In this document: positions 35,584 to 47,800 of the stretch, piece by piece
Position numbering within the stretch: the first letter of the stretch is position 1
Layout: every line of letters begins with the position of its first letter
Source of the DNA: Sipunculus nudus
Taxonomy: Eukaryota; Annelida; Sipuncula; Golfingiida; Sipunculidae
Length of the DNA: 64,000 nt
Reading direction: 5' to 3'
NCBI GenBank assembly: GCA_026874595.1
Contig: CM049321.1
Coordinates: 12,975,479-13,039,478, forward strand
The notes under the pieces: generated by a model
Database searches by the model: none
What the model was told of the DNA's origin: nothing
Seen by the model: only the letters and a program-made list of their open reading frames with translations
Program-made: the position numbers and the translations under genes

Positions 35584-38500
35584 TATATACTCTTTCATTA
35601 CATTAATCAAAAGGAATTATGGAATAAGAATTTACAATCCCCAGACAGCATCATTAATCAAAATAAAATATTATCACTTGTGGTTCTTTATCCAACCATC
35701 TCAGCAGGGTTATGTTATTGTGTTTGTGTAACTGGTAATGTAGAAGGATTAAGTTGCTGTTAGTGCCCAACAGAGGGCTCCAGCATTCAGCACTTATCCT
35801 CCTTCCCTTGAAACTCAAATATAGAAAACATGGTCTTTGACAGCCTGGAAATGATTGCACACTGGTGGATCCAGGATTTTTTAGTTCAGCTGACTGCAAG
35901 TCATCTGAGCTATAGCGATCACTCTTTGTCCGTCGTCCGTCTGTCTGTCTGTCAGTCCGTCAACCAGGCACAAATCTCAACCGCTGGACCTAGAATCTTG
36001 TAACTTGACATTCTGAGAGGTCCATGAAAATCTCTATGACAACCAGGAATAAGGTCTCTGTTACATATATCCTTCCAGCTATGGGGCCCCAAAGTACCCC
36101 CCCCCCCAAAAGTAAAAAATTTCACACAAAAACTTCAATATCTCATTAACTTCATCACTGATGGTCATGATTTTTTGGCATACATATTGATCATGAGATG
36201 TTTCATCAGTTTCTGCAGACTGGTGGCGCCACCTGTATTTTTCGATTTTTATGATTTTTTTCTCTATTTTTGAGACCTTTAAAAATGTGAACATCTGTAA
36301 ATAACAGGGCACAAATCGTAAAGACTGGACCTAGAATCTTCATTCTTGACATTCTGAGAGGCCTATGGAAAGGCTCCATTTTTTCTCTATTTTTGAGATA
36401 TATAAATACAGACACAATCTTGGCCTGTTGGTTAGTCTGTTTGATGGTTCAGTTTAATGCCCGGTATCTACTACCATTCGATCAGATGATAAAATTTCCT
36501 TTTGCGAATCTCTTCCAAGTCAGCTGAGCGTCATGACCCATGGGTCACTTGTTAAAGGAAGGGATCCAAGCCAGGAAAAAATCATGAGAAAACCATATTA
36601 AAGTCCTCAGGTCTGGAAAAGGGGAGGAAGAAGGCTGCAAAAGTTGTTCTGAAACCCTTAGAAAAAGGTTTAGATATGGCTTGAATGGGGATGGTCAGGA
36701 ACCACTGGATCCCTCCCCCCTCCACTCTGGATCTGCTACTACAGCAATGCATCAAATGTTAACCAATGTGATCCTGAATTAATGTAATAATTTCTCCTTA
36801 AATGTCTTAAAATCATGATTTGTAGGAAGTGAGTTTGCTATTTACAGTGTATGGTCCACATTTTATCTGTTACAGTCACATGTTTATATTTGACAGCTGG
36901 ATGCAGTGCTGGACTGCCTGACCTCAGCCGTGGTTATCTGGCGTTATATGGGCAATGCTTACACTGTATACTCTGACAAGAAGGAAAGAATGTGAGTACA
37001 ATAGGCCCATTTACACATGTTTTTTCTGGAGTGCTCTACATCGTTTAGCGCCACCAAGTCCCCCAAATGTGCCATACTTCGAGGATTTTTGGTCTGGAAG
37101 GACTACATTTTGACCACCGGTTTGAGTCAGTTCCAGATTCTAGCGCAGCCTACATTTGTGCTTCGAACGTGTGTAAAAAGAAAGTGGAGTGCACTACCTA
37201 TACAGCGCACTCCAGCAAGACTCAGCCGTCGTGTGACTAGAATTTAGCCATGCACGCAAGTGGGAATCCAATCTAGACCGCGATAGATTGCAGTATTTAT
37301 CTGCATGTAAACGCAAAGAAGATTCTAGGCCGGGCCAGGTGCATTGCGGCCTAACTTTACAGGGTAGCACGCTCTAAATGGTCACTCGGTCCGGCACAGT
37401 GTGAACGCAAGTTAAAATGTAGCCCGCTCCACATTTTTCTGGACTGGTCTAGTGCACACCACTTTTTTCTAGTGTAAATTGGGCTAATATGGCTGAGATT
37501 TTTCAGCACCTGGGAATCATATATGAGAGACAGAGAGACAGACAGAGAGAGAGAGAAAGAGAGGGAGAGACAGGTAGGGAGAGATTGACAGAGAGAAAAA
37601 AAGAGACAAAAAGAGAGATGTACAGACAGAGAAAAAGAAAGAGAGACAGAGACACAGGGACAGAGAGAGCCAAAGACAAAGATAAAAACAGAGAAAAGGT
37701 AAAAGGTGTAGGATTTTACCCTTAGATGAAAATACGACTTGACCAGACTGCAGTTAAGTTTCGGATCACCAAAATAGTTAAAAGCCTGTCCAAATAAGAA
37801 ATCATTTTTCTTATGTTAAGCCAAAACCTAATATGCTGCCAGTCCTTAGGATAACTAATGGTATTTAACTGAATCAGCAATAGCTGCAGAGGGTAACTGG
37901 CACTGAACTACTAACTCTAACTGTATAACTACACATGTATGTGTATAATATCTGACCACAGTAGTCAGCCAGTTTCTGTCTCCTTGTAGCATGAAACAAT
38001 ACTCTGAACTTATTGACCTGTAGGTGTACCATAGACTTATGAGGTACAAGTATGTGCCCCAGGTTACTCAGGGTAATTTTACCAAATGTTAAATAGAGCC
38101 TGCACACACTTCAGGCATTCTATAGATTGATCAAGTGATGGATAAAAAAAACTGTTCCCATGAGTTGTCTGAGATCAGACCATGAAAGACTGGTTGTTGG
38201 GAAGTCCCTACATGACTGATTTGAAGAATCAATCTCCCTGCGCACCAAAAATAAGGTCGTTGTGACCTACATATGCCTGTTTTTTATGTGTTTTAGCACT
38301 AAGAAAACCAAACTTTTGTTGGTGTTGTGGGCTGCAAAACAAAAATTTTGCAATCAACCCTAAAACTTAAGCAATATATATCTACTGCATATATAACATT
38401 GTAACCATGAACAGAAGAAAATAAAAAAAAAATCATCCCTGCCAGTTCTTTTCAGAACTATTGCGGACACAATTGCAAAATTTTTACATTTCTATCTGTT

Positions 38501-41500
38501 GATGTAGGAAATTTATACATTAAATAATATATCTCAGTAATAATTGCATGGTTCTTTTTGAAAAGCATATTGGTCATGAACAGCCCTTTCAGGTGTGCCA
38601 TTTGGTGCTGGTATCGCCATCTGCATTTTCGTTATTTTTACGCATTTCTTTATTTTATTTTCATTATTAAGAAAATTACAGCTGGCCAGTTATTTACTAG
38701 GCACAAATCACTTGACTTTGAATCTTTTTACTTAAAATCTAGGTAAGTCTCCTTGCATACTAAAAATTAGGTCACTGTGACCTATATTTTGTTAGTTATG
38801 CCTGTTTTTGTTTATAGCACTCTAAAAGTTTTACATTACACACTTTTAAAATCATCTGAGCGTCATGGGTCACTTGTTCTGTTTGTCAACATTCACGCAT
38901 GTGATACACCCCAAAAGAGAAATGTGCTGCTGCTTTGCCCTTTTCATGAAATGAGCAAGAAAGCTTTTGCATATTTCATGAAATGGGCACATTTTAAACC
39001 TAGAATATCTGCTGAATTCTAGTCACACATAAGACATAGCCATACATTTTGCAAACACAAATGACAGCAGAATGTTTGAATAATTCAAATTTTTAGGAAT
39101 CATTAAGGAAATATAGTAATTGTTTTAGTTCCTTTTTTGAAAAATTAATTATCAGCATATGGAAAAAGGTTTCACAATATGTAATTACAGTTAATTTACA
39201 GGAATATTATTTATAATATTTTTTATATTTATAACTTCTCTGAGATAACATACTAAAATAACTGATGTCTACTGGCAGGTTTTATATCATTATATTATTT
39301 CATATAATGATCTGTTCATTTTGATCTGTGTCATTTATGGTAAATATTCCAATCATATTTCTTGTATAGTTGTTTACACTGCATGTAAAGTATTTGCTTT
39401 TTCAGATGTGTCTTAAATTTTTTTTATTATGAGAGATATATTTGTCAATACTAATAATAAGTAAAACTTGATAAAATTCACCATAAATATCACAAAGTTG
39501 AATTTATATATGCTCATAATATGTAATATTTTCCTAGTCCGTGATTTTCCTAGTTCACTGACTTTCTGTGCACGAACAGTATTTAAGAAAATTGATTGAC
39601 ACTGTTTATGTAAATCTCATTTCACACATGAAATTCTGTACATAATTGTAAAATTTGAATAGAACATTTATATAACCATAAGGTTAATCTGTTGAAAATA
39701 ATTAAGGGGCAAACGTAGTGTACTATCTCAAATATCACCATTTTGACAATCAGTAAGGTAACAATAGTAAAATATAATGTATGCAATACTGATTTAGTGG
39801 TTTTGTCTGTGCATTTTACAACACATGGTGAATCATAGTTATGAGATATGAAACTTACCAGATACCAGTAATATATGTTTCATATATATGTTTCTTAAAT
39901 AATACAATTAAAATAAGTAATATAATATATCTTAATAATCTAAAATATATTATATATCTTAATAATATTTATAAATATGAATTAATTTTTAACTCAGAAT
40001 TTTTTTTTTTTAACAAATTTTTTTTCTGGTGCCACAAAGCAGATAGAAAGTGCTTTATATATTGATAAAGTACACCTAGTTCTTGTTTTAAGAAAAAAAA
40101 ACAATAAACTGAACTTAAACTTCAAATATACCTTATTTGTGATCTGATCAAATGTGCCCCTCTTTTATATGCCATTTTTGCAGATGCCTTGTGGTGTACC
40201 TTACTTGTAAAATACACATGAATCCAGCTCCATGTAACAACCAAACATTTATTCATGCAAATAATAGGATAGATATTAATTTATAAATAACGGTTTTACA
40301 GCACATCGCTCACAACAGTTTCATATTCAGATAGTCATATGGAATCCTTCAAACCGTTCTTCATACCTTACAGAAGTGAGAATTATATTACCTGTAGTCA
40401 AGTAAATGCCCATATTTCATGAAACAGACAAGCAGAATTTAGCAATTTTGAAATTTTGGGAAATGGCCATACACTCACATTTGGAGTTAAATATATGTAC
40501 TGTGTTTACTAAGAACTTGTAGATAAACAATACAGGCACCTTGAGGTTTCAGCAGGATATACAAGTTAGACTGAATTAATTCACTTGGTCATTATGTAAG
40601 GTATAATTCTATCCTGCAGATTTCATGGTCATATAAAACAATGGATTAATAATCGATCATCAGTTGTTTTTCTTCTTTCAGTCAATTTGTGCATGATTTT
40701 CCAAACCATTTCTACCAGACAAAAGCCCAAAAACATTACAGCCACATTGAGCACCATGATTATGATTCCATAAAAATAATAAATCCAGTAGGTCATATAG
40801 ATCAGTGAATACAAAATAACTCTTAACACCGGCTTATTGTAACCATATCTAGACCACAATGGGATACTCTGATTTATGTGTGGTCAGAATTGGATGGGAG
40901 AAAAAGTGCACAGGACCAGTATGGCAATTGCAAGAGAATGCTGATTTTGATGCATATAGTGTGAGGTGTATACCAGCTCTGCAGCCTAATGTGACAGGGA
41001 TACTGGTTGAATGAATGATGGTCGCTGTTGCATGGGGGCTGCCTGCCATCAGTCTGGTGTCTCCCTCTGACAGCCTGCATAAAGACCTGTCAGCGAGGCA
41101 GATATACTGCTGTTCAGCTGGACTTGACAGCTCATCAGTTCTAGAGGATTTTAAACAAATAAATATTTTCTGCCAGGCAGTCATTTTAAGCTACATTCCT
41201 GTCTTATGAGTTCTGATTTTAAGTTTACTTTAAAGTATGATACATTTGTCTCAGGTCTTGTGTTACTTAAAGGGGTCTATTGCCCTAACTGTCATCTATT
41301 AACTAATGATAATCACTTTAACCTTTTATAGGAAAGGCCAAAACCCACCACATATAGGATGTTTGTTTTGTTTATATCCTTATGTTTGTAACATGTGGGG
41401 GCTTTAAATTCATATATTTATAACATTTAGGGGGACCTGCCAAAACAATCAAAACACTATCCAGAAGAACATTTGGAGGCTAGTCAGACAAACCCAAGTT

Positions 41501-41828
41501 TAGCAAAGGGAGTTTTGAAAATAGTGACCTTTTAACATCAGCACAAATGCGACCAACAACCTTAGGTTACACAGTTTTTCTGTTTGTCAGCATTAGCGCA
41601 TTTACCATGTTCTTTTGACTGCTTGTAAATAAACAAGCTCATCCATCCATTACAGAGGTGTTAATTATAAGGCATTTCCTTAAAAGGAATATTTACCTAC
41701 AATGCATTAATAAAAATTCTACTGATAATTAATTTTAACAGCTAGCTTTAACTCAAATACAGATGCCACCTTGTCTGTACCAAGGAGCATGCATGCAATG
41801 CATGGTGGCCAGCTGTTATCTGCATTAA

Positions 41829-41892
<64 letters not shown>

Positions 41893-44800
41893 CTACAGTT
41901 TAACTCCACCTAATGACCAGGTACCTCATTTTAGCAACATTCTCAAAATAAAGACCACTTGTTCAGGGTCCTCCTTTGTTTTTTATAATAGACGTATCAC
42001 AGATGATCAGCCAAGAATAATTTTCATATCCAAATAATACAATAATGGCAAGAATATTGCCATTGAATATGGTTTGGCAAGTTTTTCTTATTACAATGAT
42101 TATTTTTTTCTTCTAGTTTGATAATTTTTCTTGCTACTAGCAGAAGAAATATAGCAAAAAAACATTTTGGAGAGAGGCAATGAAATCACTCTTAGTGTGA
42201 TGAAGAATATTTTCTTATGATAAGATAAAATATCTTGTTTTAAGAAAATCTAGATATCTTTTTGACCCTATGCATACTGCCTATAAAACAAGAAAAAATA
42301 TCTTGAGGATATCTTGTCAACTGAAAATTTCCTTTTCAAAACAAATATTATCTTTCCAGAAATTTATTTGCAACATATTGTATGTTCATGTATTCAATGT
42401 TTCTCAAAGATATCATTGTAATAACTTTTTGTTTTGTATTTTCAGAGCATGTCTGATTTTAGGTATTCTCTTCATCATGTCAGCTATCTCTATTATAGTG
42501 AAGTCCATCATGGCATTAGTGCATAATATGTTACCTTCAAAGGTAAGGAAATGTTATTCTCTATGTTATATATATACTGAAACTAGAAGTCACTCATTGC
42601 ACAGTATATAAGTTCCATTGTCTGTCACTAGATGGCAGGCTCATCAGTAACTGAGCGAATAAACTTCTTAATCATAAAGCATAATGTATTCTTATGTTAC
42701 AAAACTTTTTTATTGAATAATTGGTAAATCACTACTGGGTCACAGTGATTTATTTTATTCTCATGTAATGGCAATATATTTATGTGTAAATATACATATG
42801 GATTTTTTTGCAAAATTTTTCAATTTTTATTTTTATTATATGCCCATAGATGGTTGATCCTTTCTCTGTCCATGTACCTTTTATTGTTTCTGTGATAACA
42901 TAGCAGGGATTTGGTGGATTTTCACAAAACTCACTATTACTTCTTATCAATAGATTATCTCACCCAAGTTAGCAAAATCCACAGATATTGAATGAGGTCA
43001 GAGGTCACTGTTCAGTTATATTGTCGTTTTGATTTGCCAAATCTGATTGATTTTCATGCAAGTCATTATAAATATTTAACAATAGAGTTTTCACCTAAAT
43101 TCAGTTCTTAATAAAGCTCATGCATATTTAATGAGTTCAGAGGTCACAAGATATATTAATGGGGTATTTTGTATGCTTGTGGTGCTCTTGTTTTTACTTC
43201 AGTTCCTTAGTTACAAGTTGCCTGGATGTCTTTTCTTTCTCAATTCACTTCACTCTGTTCAACTGTGAATTGTTACCTTGAGATTTGTTCAGTACTTTCC
43301 CTGTTTGATGCTTATTTCTTAATTTTTAATTACAAGCTTATTGTATCCGCCAAAACAGAGTTTTGCGGATACTATGTTTTCAGCTGCACGCCGCCGCCGC
43401 TGCCGCGTAAGTGTCCGGAGAACACCTCCGTAACCGCTGGGCGGAATTTTACGAAACCCAGGATTATGTTCGGGTCACATGTAAACTGCTGCTGCCCGGT
43501 TTTTTTACCTCTGACCTTTCCTCTGCGCTCTGCGTCCGTTTGTGCGTCTGTTTCCACACATAAACCCTCATATCTCGGGAACCGTTTGACCGATCAGGAA
43601 AATTTTTTGCACAAATGTAGTCCTTGAAGAGCTTTATACATACACAAAAAATAGTGGCGCCACCTGCAACCATGTTTGCACAGTGTCCATCTGTTCATCT
43701 GCCTTGGGTTAAAATCACTCATATCTCTGCAGTGACTTGACTAATTCACCTGAAATTCGGCATGCGTATACATCCTGGATAGCTTTTCTGATTTTATGAC
43801 AGGTGGCGCCACCTACATTCACGTTTACGCTGCAGACATCCAAGCTCATATCTCGGGAACCGTTTGACCGATTGGGCCAAAATTTTGCATGTGTATAGAT
43901 CTCACATAGCTCTTCATCATACGCAAAACTGGTGGTGCCACCTGCAACCGTTTTTGCTCAGCGTCCATCTGTTTGTCTGTCACGGGCTAAAATCACTCAT
44001 ATACATGTAGTGGTTTGACTTATCTGCCTTAAATTTTGCATATGTATACAACTTGGACGGCTTTCTGGATTTTGTGGTAGGGGGGGGCCACCTACATACA
44101 CAATTTGGCTGCAGACATCCATGCTAATATGCAACACTCTATTTCCCCTTGCCACTCAATCCATGCCTCACTTCATCCGTTCCACTCTGATTTAGGCGGA
44201 CACACGTAGTCGCTTGTCGACTACCCGTATTCTAGTTGCTAATTTTTATTAACAAGTTGCTTGGTTGTCTTTTGTAGAATGTTATTGTGTGGCACCTTGC
44301 TGTTGCCAATGCTGTGTCATGTCTGGGGCTTGCCATCGCAAAATTTTTTCTCGGCAAGAAGCTCAAAAGTAAATCACTCATCACAGATGGTAGGTCACTA
44401 TGGTTATCATATACAATTATACAGTGAAACCTCGTTGTGTCAAACTCACTTCAGTCAAACACCCCGCTTGTGTCGCAGTTACAGCTAGACTCGATATTGC
44501 CGACAGCTCTAGTTAAATTATTACCATATAAAACTCACATGTTTTCTGAGGGTCCCTCGACTTCGACACAATGAGGTTTCACTGTATATCATTGATTCAG
44601 TAGCAATTGAGAAATTTATCTTGCACTGTCATCTTCAAAAGCAAAACATGGGGTTACTTATTCATTGGGTTACTAATTGACACCAAGTTTTAAATTAGGG
44701 TCTGTGAATTATGACATTTTTTCTTTGTGTTTCTTAACAGTTATTATAGTTACAGGCATGAAGGTTGCACAGTGCTACCTGTTTTTCAATGTTTTATCTA

Positions 44801-47800
44801 CAGATGTTATGTGCTGTTTTATCAGGGGTGTATCCAGGAGGTGCTGCGATGAGTGGGATATATTGGCAAAGTTTCTCTTATTTCAGACACTAAATATGTG
44901 TGTGAAAATTATAATTAGTATGATGCAAATTTTTTCTTTCAATACATGAAAAACAGGCCATTTTCATATCAGATTATTGCATTCCTTCATATATAACCTG
45001 GGACATTATTTCTTGTGTTGTCATGAGATTACTAAAATACAGGGATTAATGAAACATACATATTCCACACAAGCCGAGTGATTATGAACTTAATTTGTTT
45101 GGAATAATTAACACCTTTTTATTCACCTATCCTCAAAGTTCAACTTTTTCTTTTGTTTTGAATATCATTTGTGCACCTGTTGATCTGTAGGTATACCAAG
45201 GTGCAGCACCCTCCCTTCTCTTAATCCTGGCTACGTACGCCACTGGTGTTATGAATGTAACTTTTTACAGGGTGAACATAAAAGAGGACTGTGGTGTTTC
45301 ACTAAGGAAGCTTATTTTGCGGTTTGAACACAAGAGGTGTGTGCCACCAAAATGAGTTTGAATCACAGGATCAGCCCAATATTTTCCCCTGAGCAAAATG
45401 TTTACGTAACAGATAGGGGCTCATCCGGGATTACGATCAACTTTGGGGCCCGGGAATGGTAGTTTGACAGATGAGTCCTCTTATGTATGCACCCCCATAA
45501 CATATGGGGGCTCATTTGGTATCAGCCCAATATTTGCAAAAATGTTTATGTTATAACATGTATAAAACTTATGCCTAATTTTCAGTGATTGTTTTTCTTA
45601 TCTAACTCTGGACAGTGGCATGCACCTTCTGTTCTTCTGTTGGCTGTGATACTTAGCTGACCTCTGGTGGTGGTTTTAGAAACTATAAGACAGTACTGAG
45701 AAGGTAAAGTGCAGCAGTTGAACTATTCCAAACATTAAGCCAAAAACACTTGAAATCATGCAATGAAGCTTTTTGACATAACTGAACATTTTAATTTTCT
45801 TAACAGATAACTTACATAAAATTATAAGATTAATATATAAAAATGAATACTATACTGAAACTTCACATTTATTTCTCTCCAGTCATCAACTGTGGGCAAT
45901 GGTAGTAACCCATTCGGCCAACAGGTGGAAACATCTTTCCCTCTGACCAATACCAGCGGCTTAAAGTTACTACAGGCTGAAAACATAATTTTGAGCACAC
46001 AGTCAGTCAGATTGGGAAAAATTGTATCCTCTAGGCCTAGAAACTTCTTACATCACACTCATGGAGGTCCTTTAAAAACCTCATTGAAAACCTGAAATAA
46101 CGTCACTGTTACATATATCCTTCGAGCTATGGTGCCAGAATTTATAAAAAAAAATTGATACAAAAGCTCCAGTATCTGAATGAGTAATGCATAGATTGCC
46201 TTGATATATTGATCATGGAGTGATTCATCATTTTCTGAAGACTGGTGGTGCCACCTGTATTTTTACAAATTGTTTTATTTGTTTTTAAGACCTAAATAAG
46301 TATCTGTCAGACTTTTAAGATGTGGTCGTTAACAGGGCACAAATCATAACCATTAGACCTAGAAAGTTCGAACTGTACATCCAAGGTGGTCATAGAAAAA
46401 TCTCCTTGGAAACCTGAAATTAGGTCATGGTGTCCTATATTTTGCCAACTACAGGCTGAAAACATAAGCCCTGCCCCTTTGCAGAGGTAATCAAATTGAT
46501 AAAATAAGTGATAACAGAAGTTTTCTCATACCTGTATTCTTTCATAATAGCAGCAAATATTGTTATAAAGTCTACTATCTGCCTCCACTTTGGGCTTTAG
46601 TTGTCTTTCATGCTTGACAAGCAACAAAAATAATGACATGGAGAAATCTTGAGGGCACATGAAAACTCAAACAGATCCAGTGTGACATGTGGAGACATCT
46701 GCAGGTGAACATAAACACTAAAACACATTGAGAAATTTGACCAAAATTTGATCATTTTATTTTGAGCTAGAGATATTATTTTTCTGATAGACACTCAAAA
46801 ACCAGTGCCAACCAAGGTATGCATGAAAGCAATATCACTGACCCAAACTTGAATGAAATCGGATAATATTTAGGAAAATTGTCGCATGGAAATGAAAACC
46901 TGATGGACGAACAGACAGACAGATGGACAGACGGACAGACAGAGGGACAGACAGAAAAACCTAAATCACTGTGCCCCCTGTAAAGGAAGTGGGGAACAAA
47001 AAGATTTAACTTTTGTAAACATTTACCGTTGTCCTTCAGATTTTCTGCAGTATGCTTGTTTGGATTTGATGGCTGTTCATTATGCAGTAATCTATCATTC
47101 TGGCAATAGCTCAGTAACTCTTTTTTCTCTTTGCTTATTATCTCTATTCTTTTCAGATTAATATTATACCCCTTTTACACAGAGAATTTATAATCCAGAT
47201 TGAATCAGAAAACTTTTGAATTACCAGTGCCAAACATAAGGAATTTGACTTCTTAATTATAGCATTTGCTCTTTGGTTGTGATCTTATACTTGTGCCATG
47301 CAGGTTGTCCACTTTAAAAAAATACAAACATGTCGAAAACTGATGCATGGTTCCATCACATTTATAAAAATATATTCCCAAGACTTTGTTCTAGGTTGAT
47401 AATATATTTTCTCTCTGTTTAGGAGATGAAAATATTTTTCCTCCCCTTATTATCTTATCTTTCTAGCCATGTTTTTCATGAATTTTCAAATGTTATAAAA
47501 TAATCTTATATAGATATAAAAGTATTTGATTCATTTCTTTTCAGCTTTAAATTCAACGGTTGGTTTTGTGCTAGGGGTCTCAATTCTCATCACAGATCTT
47601 GTTTACCATGAAGACACCAAAATATGGGTTGTTGACCCGGTTATTGGGCTAATGTGTGCATTATTTCTTTCAATATATGGCATCAGGTAAGTAAAAATCC
47701 AGAAATTTTTCTTTTCTTTTGATATACCAGAACTTGTTCATTTTCATTTTTTTTGTTCAGGATATGAGAATATATTTTCTCTCTGTTCAAGAGATGAGAA

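Noticed and set aside
37489-37725. R/E/D-rich ORF resembling an RS-domain protein
   Set aside because: Pure translation of a GAGA/GACA repeat.
44823-45245. 8-bp target-site duplication for the TIR element
   Set aside because: The flanks (TGTTTTAT and GTGTTATG) do not align well enough to claim it.
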